From: JAIRNF01 sp031551125
Lineage (GTDB): Bacteria > Bacteroidota > Bacteroidia > Bacteroidales > UBA932
Direction of reading: 5' to 3'
Length of the DNA: 64,000 nucleotides
Assembly: GCA_031551125.1 (NCBI GenBank)
Contig: JAVBOB010000013.1
Location: 124,001-188,000, forward strand
A program made the translations under genes and the position numbers. This document shows, one piece after another, positions 8,354 to 16,700 of this stretch (the stretch's first letter is position 1; each line of letters opens with the position of its first letter). Under the pieces are notes generated by a model. It saw only the letters and a program-made list of their open reading frames with translations. It ran no database searches and was not told the DNA's origin.

Positions 8354-8770
8354 ATGCGGACTATTGATAAGGATTTGTTTGCCAGCGAGTGTAAGTTTAA
8401 AACTTCACGTAGCGGTGGTAAAGGCGGGCAAAACGTAAATAAGGTGGAAACAAAGGTTGAGCTGCTATTCAATATCAACGCTTCCAGCTTATTTTCTGAT
8501 GAAGAAAAAATCCTTCTTAAAGAAAAGTTGTTTGCTCGTTTAAACGAAGAGGGGTTATTACAAGTAGTTAGTAGTGAAGAACGTTCGCAGCTTCAAAACA
8601 AGGAGCGGGCAGTTGAAAAGGCAATAAAGCTGATTGAGAAAGCGCTTAAACCTGTGAAGAAGCGTAAGCCAACCAAGCCTACCATAGAGGCTATTCAAAA
8701 ACGTCTATCCGATAAGCAGCTGAAATCGGTAAAGAAGCAGCTTAGAAAGCAGCTGTTTGACGGAGAGTAG
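8354..8770 (+). CDS. arfB: Alternative ribosome-rescue factor ArfB (YaeJ)
   Basis: A release-factor-like peptidyl-tRNA hydrolase that frees ribosomes stalled on mRNAs without stop codons. The GGQ catalytic motif is at residues 24-26 within SRSGGKGGQNVNKVET. The protein is 138 residues and ends in the strongly basic tail (KKRKPTKPT...KKQLRKQL) that enters the empty mRNA channel in characterised ArfB. It lacks the codon-recognition domains of RF1/RF2, as expected. Confidence 0.93.
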   Translation: MRTIDKDLFASECKFKTSRSGGKGGQNVNKVETKVELLFNINASSLFSDEEKILLKEKLFARLNEEGLLQVVSSEERSQLQNKERAVEKAIKLIEKALKPVKKRKPTKPTIEAIQKRLSDKQLKSVKKQLRKQLFDGE

Positions 8771-8772
8771 GC

Positions 8773-8929
8773 TGTTAATACCCTACGGGCAATGCCAAGG
8801 GTGGGAGTATTTTCTATTGATGTGTATGCCCTAACGGGCAAATATTTGTAATTGAGAGATTGTCCGTAGGACATACATATCAATAGAAAAAGAAAAACGA
8901 TGTTTAGCGTATTGCCCGTAGGGCATTAA
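8773..8929. repeat. Four-module palindromic element, copy 2
   Basis: Same architecture as 6123-6289: TTAATACCCTACGGGCAA, TATGCCCTAACGGGCAA, TTGTCCGTAGGACATA and TTGCCCGTAGGGCATTAA. In this copy the inner arms extend further: TTCTATTGATGTGTATG pairs with CATACATATCAATAGAA, giving an inner stem of over 25 bp. It lies directly after arfB. Confidence 0.88.
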
Positions 8930-9019
8930 CATCTGTGGTTTGGCTGCGGTTCTTGATGGAGCATCGAGATTACGGTTGTGTTTGTATGTCATTGAATATC
9001 AACTACAATTGATTTTACT

Positions 9020-9052
9020 TTTGTTTTTCCGATTTTATTTTCTTTACCTTTG
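9020..9052 (+). promoter_or_regulatory. Promoter of the B12 riboswitch-btuB transcript
   Basis: TTTG at 9020-9023 and TACCTTTG at 9045-9052 match the Bacteroidota -33 and -7 elements with a 21-nt spacer. Transcription would start near 9059, just at the 5' edge of the riboswitch. Confidence 0.75.
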
Positions 9053-9059
9053 CCCTTGT

Positions 9060-9205
9060 ATTTCAGCTAAGGGAATCCCGTGTAAATCGGGAGCAGTACC
9101 CGCTGCTGTAATCCTTTCCCCGCAAGGGGTTGTTTTCCGCAAGCCACTGTCTGTAAAGATGGGAAGGCGAAAGAAACGTAAAAGGTGAGCCAGAAGACCT
9201 GCTGT
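9060..9205 (+). promoter_or_regulatory. Cobalamin (B12) riboswitch
   Basis: Conserved pieces occur in the correct order: AAGGGAATCCCGTGTAAATC and GGGAGCAGTACCCGCTGCTG (about 9069-9109), the GCCACTG...GATGGGAAGGCG block (about 9143-9169), and the B12 box GAGCCAGAAGACCTGC (9187-9202; family pattern AGYCAGGAGACCTGCC). It lies in the leader of btuB and should reduce expression when adenosylcobalamin or another cobalamin is plentiful. Downstream, AAGTACAC (9206-9213) can pair perfectly with GTGTACTT (9260-9267), enclosing the start codon. Confidence 0.95.
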
Positions 9206-9248
9206 AAGTACACAAAACATAACAATCAAACTTTCGGGAGAAAAAGTT

Positions 9249-11165
9249 ATGATGTACAGGTGTACTTCACTATTCATTATTCTCATAGCTATTGTTCTGG
9301 CGTTTTCCGCAAACGCTCAGGTTGCTGCTGATACTACCCTACAGCTTGATGCTGCGATGGTAGAGGCAAAGCGCCATATAGGGACATCAGAAATGGATAG
9401 GTTTAGCATTGGCACGGCCGCCATTGTTTCTGATAGCGCATCTATTGCCCGGCAGAACTATTCTTCCCTAAATCGTTATATCAGCTACTATAGTCCTGCG
9501 TACGTATTTGAGAGCGGTAGTGGTGCCACTATTTCGTTGCGTGGTACTGATGCCTCACACACATCGGTAACGTGGAATGGTGTAAACATTACTCCGGCAA
9601 CAATGGGCGTGTTAAACCTGAGGCAAGTTCCGCTATTTTTACTTGATGAGGTTGCTGTTCATGCGGGTGGAGAGAGCGCCTTGTATGGAGGAGGCTCTAT
9701 TGGCGGAAATTTGCAGCTGAAAAGTGATCCGTCGTGGGGTGAATCACAGAGCTTAATGTTGCAACAAAACGCAGGTAGCTTTGGTTACACGTTTAGCGGG
9801 TTGAAGCTTGCTTTTGGCGGTAAGTCGTGGCAGTCAAAGACAGCAGCATTATATAATCAAGCAAAGAACGATTTTACGTTTGTCAATACAGCAAATCATA
9901 ACGTAATAGATACGCAAACCAATGCGGCATATCGCAATGGTGGTATTCAGCAAGATTTCTACTTTAAGCTTTTGCCCAATACTACCTTATCGTCCCAAAC
10001 CCGCTTTATGGCTTTCTTTAACGAGATACAGCCTACTATGGCAGAACTTTCGATAGCCGATAGCATCAGAGATAAATACTTGCATAGCATTATCACGCTT
10101 AACCACAGCGCTAATGTAGCAAGGCTGACGTTTACGGGAGGGTATTTGTACGACTACGAAAAGTTTAAGAAAGACGTTATTGCTACACACCGTATTACCG
10201 GTATTGTTGAGGCTGAAAAGCTGATGTTTAAAATTCTGAGGGTAAAGCTGGGAGTTAGTACAGATTATATTATTCCAAAAGTACATGCTTTTCGCGATGG
10301 GATTCACGAGTGGCGAAATGATGTGTATGCGTTATTCTTATGTAATATAGGGTCACGTACAGAGCTAAGCGCAAATTTTCGCCAGCTGTTTGTTACAGAC
10401 CTAAAGGTTCCGTTTACTCCTTCATTAGGCTTGTCGCATAAGCTTATAAATGGCTTACACCAACAGCTGAAGCTAAGAGCCAATGTGGCACGTAATGTAA
10501 AGCTGCCATCACTCAACGACCGATATTGGGGACAGCAGGGTAACGCTAATGCCGCATCATTGCGACCGGAATATGGTACAACTGTTGAAGGAGGGTTGGA
10601 CTATCGGTTAGTACAACGAACCTTTTTATTGGATAGTAGGCTTACAGCATACCATAGCATAATTAATGATTGGATTGAGTGGATTCCACGCGGGCACATT
10701 TGGAGGCCGATAAACTTTGAAGAGGTAAAAACTTCCGGCATTGAGGCACAGCTGAGCTCTGAGCTGAATTTTTATCAGGTAAAATTACGACTGGGCGGAA
10801 CTTATGCGCTTACTAATAGCATTGTTGAAAAGGGAATAGATGAAGGAGACCCGAGAGTCGGCAAACAGCGAGCTTTTCAGCCCAAGCATAGGGCTGCCGG
10901 TATGGCCGATGTAAGCTATAAGGGTTGGGTGTTAGGTGTAAACCTTAGCTATGTGGGGCAACGTTACGGTACCGACCAAAACATGCTGCTGCCAGATTAC
11001 CTGTTAACCAGCCTTACAGCGGAGAAACAGCTGTTGTTTGGAAAGCATCAATTTACAATTAGCGCACAGGTAAACAACCTAATGGATGTCAGCTATCAGC
11101 CTACGTCTTACTTTGCTATGCCCGGCCGTAGCTGGAATGTTGGCATTCAGTATCACTTCCAGTAG
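9249..11165 (+). CDS. btuB: TonB-dependent outer-membrane cobalamin receptor (BtuB-like)
   Basis: A 638-residue outer-membrane barrel receptor. A signal peptide (residues 1 to about 23, ending FSANAQ) is followed by a plug domain (about 45-160) with the typical GATISLRGTDASHTSVTWNG and GGGSIGGNLQL motifs, then a 22-strand-type barrel ending in aromatic Phe-Gln (...GIQYHFQ). The B12 riboswitch in its leader identifies cobalamin or a cobinamide as the likely substrate. It is followed after 36 bp by a BtuG-like surface lipoprotein. Energy would come from TonB-ExbBD, not encoded here; btuCDF are also absent from the window. Confidence 0.92.
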   Translation: MMYRCTSLFIILIAIVLAFSANAQVAADTTLQLDAAMVEAKRHIGTSEMDRFSIGTAAIVSDSASIARQNYSSLNRYISYYSPAYVFESGSGATISLRGTDASHTSVTWNGVNITPATMGVLNLRQVPLFLLDEVAVHAGGESALYGGGSIGGNLQLKSDPSWGESQSLMLQQNAGSFGYTFSGLKLAFGGKSWQSKTAALYNQAKNDFTFVNTANHNVIDTQTNAAYRNGGIQQDFYFKLLPNTTLSSQTRFMAFFNEIQPTMAELSIADSIRDKYLHSIITLNHSANVARLTFTGGYLYDYEKFKKDVIATHRITGIVEAEKLMFKILRVKLGVSTDYIIPKVHAFRDGIHEWRNDVYALFLCNIGSRTELSANFRQLFVTDLKVPFTPSLGLSHKLINGLHQQLKLRANVARNVKLPSLNDRYWGQQGNANAASLRPEYGTTVEGGLDYRLVQRTFLLDSRLTAYHSIINDWIEWIPRGHIWRPINFEEVKTSGIEAQLSSELNFYQVKLRLGGTYALTNSIVEKGIDEGDPRVGKQRAFQPKHRAAGMADVSYKGWVLGVNLSYVGQRYGTDQNMLLPDYLLTSLTAEKQLLFGKHQFTISAQVNNLMDVSYQPTSYFAMPGRSWNVGIQYHFQ

Positions 11166-11201
11166 AATTTAAATACTCAAACTATAAAGAATTTTCAAGC
11201 A

Positions 11202-12314
11202 ATGAAAAAATTTAAGCTACTCACATGGGCATTTGTTGCCGCCGCCGTTTTTGTTACGTCATGTACTAAGGATGATGTACCGACACCTGATGCAATTAAA
11301 AACTACAGCGGATTAATAGTTAACCAAGGAAACTATACCGAAAAGAACGGTAGCCTAAGTCTTTACAATGAGGTTGACAACAGCGTAAAAAATATGGCTT
11401 ATGAATCGGCCAATAAAAAACAAGCGTTGGCTGCACTGGTAGAATCGTTTGTACATAATGGTAAAACGGGTCTTGTAATATGTAACTCGCCCGATAAAAT
11501 TGAAGTAGTTGGTATGGATTCTCTACAGTGGTTGGCAACCATTAAGGGAACAGATGTTGTTGTTCCCCGCTATGGTGTTATCAGCGGAAGCTACGCGTAT
11601 GTTACCTGTTGGGGAAATGCTGAAGTAGTGGGGCAGTACCCGGGAGGATATGACATTTACGCTTATCCCAACTCGTATCTTTTGAAAATAGATATGAACA
11701 GTAAATCTATTGTGAAGAAAATTGCATGCGGAGGTGATGCTGAGGGAATTGCTTTGTACAATGGTAAGCTGTATGTGGCGGTTACCGATGGTATAAAGGT
11801 GTTCAATACTTCTACAGATGCTGAAGAGGCTTATGTTAAGCATACCACATTCTTCGGTTCGGCTAAACATATTGCAATTGATAAGAACGGAATGCTTTGG
11901 TATTCGGTGGCAAGCGAAGGATTTGGAGAAGGTTTAGCCGTTATGAATACGGCAACCAATACAATGGAAAAAGAAATGAGCATTCAGAATATTGACGGAA
12001 TGAGCTGCCAGATTGCAGTTACCAAAAACAAAAGCAAGGTGCTGTACTTTACCAACGAAATAGATGCCTCTTGGACTCCTCTGAAATCTGAAATTTACGC
12101 TATAGATGTTGATACTAAAACCGTTGCAACAACACCCATTTACAGCGGTAAGCAGCTGAATGGAGTGGCTGTTAATCCTGTTACCGGAAATATATACACT
12201 GCCGAAATTTGGAATTACAGTACGAATAGTACGTTGACAGTATTGCGTGAAGATGGTACACTGTTGAACTCCAAAGCTGTTGGTGTTGCAGCCAGTCGTT
12301 TTATATTTTTCTAA
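11202..12314 (+). CDS. btuG: BtuG-like surface B12-binding lipoprotein (YncE/DUF5074-type beta-propeller)
   Basis: A 370-residue lipoprotein. The signal peptide ends VTSC (Cys21) and the next residues TKDD match the acidic surface-export signal of Bacteroidota lipoproteins. The rest is made of repeated propeller blades, such as GLIVNQGNYTEKNGSLSLYN, GDAEGIALYNGKLYVAVTDG and LNGVAVNPVTGNIYTAE. In Bacteroides thetaiotaomicron, BtuG is a seven-bladed propeller lipoprotein next to BtuB that binds B12 extremely tightly on the cell surface and hands it to BtuB. Position, riboswitch control and fold support the same role here; affinity is inference. Confidence 0.82.
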   Translation: MKKFKLLTWAFVAAAVFVTSCTKDDVPTPDAIKNYSGLIVNQGNYTEKNGSLSLYNEVDNSVKNMAYESANKKQALAALVESFVHNGKTGLVICNSPDKIEVVGMDSLQWLATIKGTDVVVPRYGVISGSYAYVTCWGNAEVVGQYPGGYDIYAYPNSYLLKIDMNSKSIVKKIACGGDAEGIALYNGKLYVAVTDGIKVFNTSTDAEEAYVKHTTFFGSAKHIAIDKNGMLWYSVASEGFGEGLAVMNTATNTMEKEMSIQNIDGMSCQIAVTKNKSKVLYFTNEIDASWTPLKSEIYAIDVDTKTVATTPIYSGKQLNGVAVNPVTGNIYTAEIWNYSTNSTLTVLREDGTLLNSKAVGVAASRFIFF

Positions 12315-12369
12315 TACCCTTCCGTTTCATCTTCCTTCTAATGCCATAGTAGGACTTTTAGCGAGGGAT

Positions 12370-12398
12370 AAGCCGCTTCTGAAGAGGAGCGGCTTTTA
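12370..12398 (+). terminator. Rho-independent terminator after btuG
   Basis: AAGCCGCT...AGCGGCTT forms a stem of about 11 bp with a GAAG loop followed by TTTT. It closes the riboswitch-btuB-btuG unit. Confidence 0.85.
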
Positions 12399-12547
12399 TT
12401 ATTTAGCGGGATTATGCCTTATGCTTACTGCCACTTGCTCTTCAGGTTTATCTTTCTCTATCAGCAGAAAAATAGCTACTTTTACCCAGTTAATGTGAAC
12501 TATAGAATAATAACAGCGCTTTTTAACCTCAATAACCGAAGTTGATA

Positions 12548-14542
12548 ATGAAGCATGTAAAGCTATTCGGGTTTGTACTATTGGTCGTTACTACGCTAGC
12601 ATCATGTAGTACGGCATCCAAGCTAAAAAAAGCAAATGCTATGTATGAGTCCGGCGGATACTATAAGGCAGCCGGAATGTACCAGCAAATAGCAGGAAAG
12701 GTGGACCCAAAGGACAGACCAACGGTAAACTTCCGGATAGGCGAGTGCTATCGCATACTTGGCAACCTTAGCTTGGCCGAAACCGCATACGGAAGACTTG
12801 TGCGAAGCAAGACAAACCCCATAAATGAAGCGTATTTGCGTATGGGAGAGGTATTGCTAATGGGTAAAAAGTTTGATATGGCGCTGGAAGCCTTTAAAGC
12901 CTATAAGCAGCTTGCCCCCGATGATGGTAGGGCGGATATTGGCATTGAGTCGTGCGAGCTGGCTAAATCACAGGTTGGTAAGAACAACGATTACATAGTT
13001 GAAAATTTTACAGCGGTAAACTCTCAGTTTAATGACTATGCTCCGGCATACGGAACAGCCGATTATGAGATGTTACTGTTTACTTCATCACGAAGTGACG
13101 GTAGTAAATCGAAAAAGAGGCAAGCCGGAACAGGTCAACGGCCAAGCTCCATATACTATACCCAACAGGGTAAAAAAGGCTGGGAACGCCCGAAGGTATT
13201 AGGCCCGGAAGTGAATGGGAAGAGAGATGAAGATGGTGCTCCTTGTTTCAATAGCAGCTACGATAAGCTGTACTTTACCAAGAGTACGGTAAGTATGGGT
13301 GAGTTTACGGATGGGTGTAACATTTTCGTGGCTACTCGTGACGAAAATTACAACTGGATTGATGCGGAGCTGATAGATGCTCCCGACAGCTTGATGATGG
13401 CGCATCCCAGCATATCGGAAGATGGGTTGACGATCTACTTTGCATCTAACATGCCCGGAGGCTATGGAGGACGTGATATTTGGAAAATGACCCGGAAAAG
13501 CGTAAACAGCGGTTGGGATAGTCCCATAAACCTCGGTAGCCAGGTTAATACAAAAGATGATGAGGTGTTTCCTTTCATTCGGGCAAACGGAGAGCTGTAC
13601 TTTGCCTCAAACGGACACCCGGGTTATGGTGGGCTCGACTTGTTTAAGGCTGCTCCAACCGAAAGCGGTTCATGGATAGTTGAGAATATGGGACCTACGT
13701 TTAATACGGAGGCGGATGATTTTGCTATTATTTTTGAAGCAAAGAACAACCAAGGCTACTTCTCTTCTCGTCGTAAAGGTGGTAAAGGTGGCGATGATAT
13801 TTACCGCTTCTATAAGAATATCCCTGTTATTGAATACTACTTGGAGGGCGTTGTGCTGAATGCAGATACGCGAAAACCTATTGCCGCATCAGAGCTTAAG
13901 CTTACGGGTAACAACGGTTCTGTGCTTATAAAGAAAACGGAAGGCGACGGTAAATTCAGCTTCAAGCTGAACAACAATACCGACTATATTTGTATTGCAT
14001 CGGCAAACGGATTCCTTAACCAAAAAGCCTTGCTGTCAACTATGGGGTACACGCAAGGGCATACGTTTAGAGATACAATGTTAATGGTTTCAACGGCTAA
14101 GCCTATTGAAATACCTAACATATTTTACGAATACGGTAAGGCTAACTTGAACTCTCAATCGCGAGAAGCGCTTGATAAGCTGGTAGATTTAATGCGGGAT
14201 AACCCCGATATAGTTGTTGAGCTGGCAGCACACACGGATAGTAGAGGTACTAATGAATCGAACCTTGACCTGTCTCAACGCCGTGCACAGGCTGTTGTTG
14301 ACTACTTGGTGCGCGAAGGTATTGATGAGGATAGAATGTACGCTAAGGGTTACGGTGAGGAAGAACCGAAATCGGTTGACCGTGCTATTGCTGATAAGTA
14401 CACCTTCCTGTCTATTGGGCGTAAGCTAACCGAAGCGTATATCAACACCATGCGCACGGAAGAGCAAAAAGAAATTTGCCATCAGCTGAACCGTCGTACC
14501 GAGCTGATTGTGCTGAATAGTAAAGAACTGCAAAGAAAGTAG
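12548..14542 (+). CDS. porE: PorE-like T9SS lipoprotein (TPR, beta-propeller, OmpA C-terminal domain)
   Basis: A lipoprotein of 664 residues (lipobox LASC, Cys20 from the ATG at 12548; a TTG two codons earlier is less likely). Domain order: TPR repeats (about 30-135), PD40-type propeller blades (about 165-415, with repeats such as GLTIYFASNMPGGYGGRDIWKM and ELYFASNGHPGYGGLDLFKA), a carboxypeptidase-regulatory-like sandwich (about 425-505), and an OmpA peptidoglycan-binding domain (about 520-610, with HTDSRG and NLDLSQRRAQAV). This is the exact architecture of Porphyromonas PorE, which ties the type IX secretion machine to peptidoglycan. A T9SS cargo protein is encoded at 57409-59391. Confidence 0.82.
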   Translation: MKHVKLFGFVLLVVTTLASCSTASKLKKANAMYESGGYYKAAGMYQQIAGKVDPKDRPTVNFRIGECYRILGNLSLAETAYGRLVRSKTNPINEAYLRMGEVLLMGKKFDMALEAFKAYKQLAPDDGRADIGIESCELAKSQVGKNNDYIVENFTAVNSQFNDYAPAYGTADYEMLLFTSSRSDGSKSKKRQAGTGQRPSSIYYTQQGKKGWERPKVLGPEVNGKRDEDGAPCFNSSYDKLYFTKSTVSMGEFTDGCNIFVATRDENYNWIDAELIDAPDSLMMAHPSISEDGLTIYFASNMPGGYGGRDIWKMTRKSVNSGWDSPINLGSQVNTKDDEVFPFIRANGELYFASNGHPGYGGLDLFKAAPTESGSWIVENMGPTFNTEADDFAIIFEAKNNQGYFSSRRKGGKGGDDIYRFYKNIPVIEYYLEGVVLNADTRKPIAASELKLTGNNGSVLIKKTEGDGKFSFKLNNNTDYICIASANGFLNQKALLSTMGYTQGHTFRDTMLMVSTAKPIEIPNIFYEYGKANLNSQSREALDKLVDLMRDNPDIVVELAAHTDSRGTNESNLDLSQRRAQAVVDYLVREGIDEDRMYAKGYGEEEPKSVDRAIADKYTFLSIGRKLTEAYINTMRTEEQKEICHQLNRRTELIVLNSKELQRK

Positions 14543-14543
14543 G

Positions 14544-14710
14544 AAGCCCAAGTTGCCGCTTATTACCCCCAACCCCCTAACGGGGGCTTTGGTCTGTGCA
14601 AACGACTTCGAAAAGTTCAATTTTGCAGTAGTAGGGTTCCCCCTTTAGGGGGTTAGGGGGTACAAGGTATCGGTATGGAGTGACAATTGTATAACTAGCA
14701 ACTTGAATTA
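14544..14710. repeat. AAGTTGC-ended inverted-repeat element carrying a C/T-rich palindrome
   Basis: Left end AAGCCCAAGTTGCCGC and right end ACTAGCAACTTGAATTA are imperfect inverted repeats. Inside lies the C/T-rich palindrome (14563-14662; CCCCCAACCCCCTAACGGGG and its counterpart). The whole unit closely matches 40946-41109, including the shared internal AAAAGTTCAATTTTGCAGTAG. It begins one base after the porE stop codon. Confidence 0.88.
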
Positions 14711-14721
14711 GGAAATAAAAT

Positions 14722-15894
14722 ATGACATCTTCACGTTACGATAGTCGCGGAGTATCGGCCTCAAAAGAGGACGTACATAACGCTATTAAAAATATTGATA
14801 AAGGACTTTTCCCAAAAGCGTTTTGTAAAATTGTACCCGATACGCTTACGGGCGACGAGCGCTACTGCCTTGCCATGCATGCCGACGGTGCCGGAACTAA
14901 ATCATCGTTAGCATACATGTACTGGAAAGAAACTGGCGATTTAAGCGTATGGAAGGGCATTGCTCAAGATGCAGTGGTGATGAACTTGGATGATTTGCTT
15001 TGCGTGGGCATTACCGACAATATTTTGCTGTCGTCAACCATTGGGCGTAACAAGCGGTTAATTCCGGGCGAAGTAATATCAGCGATTATCAATGGTACAG
15101 AAGAGCTGGTAAGCGAGCTACGCCAGCTGGGCGTAAACATTGTACTTACCGGAGGAGAAACAGCCGATGTCGGCGATTTGGTGCGCACTATTATTGTGGA
15201 TAGTACGGTTACAGCACGCGCCGAGCGGTCGAAAGTTATTGATAACGCCAACATACAAGCAGGCGATGTTATTGTTGGCTTAGCCTCATTCGGTAAGGCT
15301 ACTTATGAGCAGGAATACAACGGGGGTATGGGAAGTAACGGACTTACCTCTGCTCGCCATGACGTATTTGCCAAGTACTTGGCAGAGAAGTATCCCGAAA
15401 GCTATGATGCGTCCATTCCCAACGAGCTGGTGTACTCGGGAACACGCAAGCTAACCGATGTTGATACGGAAACGGGGCTCACCTATGGTAAGCTGGTACT
15501 ATCGCCTACGCGCACGTATGCACCTGTTGTAAACGATATACTTTCAGCGCTGCGTCCGCACATACACGGTATGGTACACTGTTCGGGCGGTGCACAAACC
15601 AAGGTGCTGCACTTTGTGAAGAATGTACATGTGGTAAAAGATAGCTTATTCCCTGTTCCTCCTTTGTTCCGTATTATACAGGAGGAGTCTCAAACCTTGT
15701 GGCAGGAAATGTACAAGGTGTACAACATGGGGCATAGAATGGAGGTTTACCTTGCACCACAACACGCACAAGAGGTCATCAACATTTCACAACGTTACGG
15801 CATAGCCGCACAAGTGGTAGGACGAGTGGAAGAAGCGAAGGAAGCACATTTGACCATACGGAGCGGTTACGGAGAGTTTAGCTACAAAGCTTAG
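14722..15894 (+). CDS. purM: Phosphoribosylformylglycinamidine cyclo-ligase (PurM-type)
   Basis: An ATP-dependent AIR synthase of purine biosynthesis. The 390 residues are slightly longer than the E. coli enzyme, as is usual in Bacteroidota. Visible motifs: MHADGAGTKSSLAYM (about 52-66), QDAVVMNLDDLLCVG (about 81-95), LTGGETADVGD (about 142-152), and MVHCSGGAQTKVLHF (about 281-295). Start chosen at 14722, 12 bp after the repeat element. It is probably a monocistronic gene. Confidence 0.9.
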   Translation: MTSSRYDSRGVSASKEDVHNAIKNIDKGLFPKAFCKIVPDTLTGDERYCLAMHADGAGTKSSLAYMYWKETGDLSVWKGIAQDAVVMNLDDLLCVGITDNILLSSTIGRNKRLIPGEVISAIINGTEELVSELRQLGVNIVLTGGETADVGDLVRTIIVDSTVTARAERSKVIDNANIQAGDVIVGLASFGKATYEQEYNGGMGSNGLTSARHDVFAKYLAEKYPESYDASIPNELVYSGTRKLTDVDTETGLTYGKLVLSPTRTYAPVVNDILSALRPHIHGMVHCSGGAQTKVLHFVKNVHVVKDSLFPVPPLFRIIQEESQTLWQEMYKVYNMGHRMEVYLAPQHAQEVINISQRYGIAAQVVGRVEEAKEAHLTIRSGYGEFSYKA

Positions 15895-15920
15895 TAATAG
15901 ACCCATTGGCGTAAAGTTGC

Positions 15921-15928
15921 TATATTTG
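15921..15928 (+). promoter_or_regulatory. Predicted -7 element TATATTTG for mntA-hepT
   Basis: Matches TAnnTTTG and lies 27 nt before the ATG at 15955. No good -33 element at the expected distance. Confidence 0.5.
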
Positions 15929-15954
15929 CTTATAACTAAAAGATATATTACGCT

Positions 15955-16263
15955 ATGCAACGAATAATATCGGATAATATAGCCGCGCTGCAAAATCTTT
16001 GCAGGCAGTATAATGTGAAAATGCTGTACACATTTGGTTCAGTTAATACAAATGACTTTGATGCAAATAGCGATATTGATTTTTTGATTGTATTCAAGAA
16101 AAATATCAGCATTGAAGAGTATACCGACAACTATTTTTCTATACAATACCAATTAAGAGCATTATTTAATCGAGGTATTGACTTGGTAACAGAGAACTCG
16201 TTATCAAATCCTTATTTTATTAAAGAAATAGAACAAACTAAGGAGTTGGTATATGCAGCTTAA
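15955..16263 (+). CDS. mntA: MntA-type nucleotidyltransferase antitoxin
   Basis: A minimal nucleotidyltransferase of 102 residues with the family motif GS-x10-D-x-D intact: GSVNTNDFDANSDID (about 27-41). In characterised HEPN/MNT pairs this enzyme AMPylates the toxin on a tyrosine and so silences it. It overlaps the downstream hepT gene by 11 bases, which is typical for the pair. Small MNT proteins are often mobile, but no mobility gene is nearby. Confidence 0.88.
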   Translation: MQRIISDNIAALQNLCRQYNVKMLYTFGSVNTNDFDANSDIDFLIVFKKNISIEEYTDNYFSIQYQLRALFNRGIDLVTENSLSNPYFIKEIEQTKELVYAA

Positions 16264-16588
16264 AATTCAAAAATATTTATTTGACATTCAAACAGCCATC
16301 AACTCAATTTATGAGTATTTGGGAGAGGAACGAGATTTTACTACGTATTGCCAGAATAAGCAGCTAAGAAGAGCGGTTGAGCGGGAGTTGGAAATCATAG
16401 GCGAAGCGGCAAATAGAATTTTGCAACTTGACCCGAATTTTCCAATGGAAGATGCAAGGAGGATAGTCGATTTGCGTAATTGGGTTATTCATGGGTATGA
16501 TAAAGTTGACGATGTTATTATTTGGGGTATCCTTAGTAACCAGCTTCCTAAATTAAAGACAAGGGTTAAAGAGTTAACGAAGGCTTAG
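16253..16588 (+). CDS. hepT: HepT-type HEPN ribonuclease toxin (DUF86)
   Basis: A 111-residue all-helical HEPN protein. The catalytic R-x4-H-x-Y motif reads RNWVIHGY (about 74-81); the Tyr is the residue AMPylated by MntA in studied systems. Also visible is the DUF86 signature ERELEIIGEAANRI (about 43-56). It overlaps mntA and is followed by a gene-free stretch of about 110 bp. The toxin motif is intact, so the pair is probably functional. Confidence 0.9.
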   Translation: MQLKIQKYLFDIQTAINSIYEYLGEERDFTTYCQNKQLRRAVERELEIIGEAANRILQLDPNFPMEDARRIVDLRNWVIHGYDKVDDVIIWGILSNQLPKLKTRVKELTKA

Positions 16589-16700
16589 CATTGCTTTCCT
16601 AGGGCTATTATTGCAACTATTTCAATCCCCAAACGTTTAAACTATCCGAGTATTTAAGGTTATGGGTTGTCAAGATATATTTACTTGATATAGTGAAACA

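Noticed and set aside
8940..9188. Open frames on both strands over the riboswitch
   Set aside because: The conserved cobalamin aptamer explains the sequence; no protein features seen.
12280..12498. Open frame of 72 codons after btuG
   Set aside because: Overlaps the btuG end and runs through the terminator hairpin at 12370-12398.
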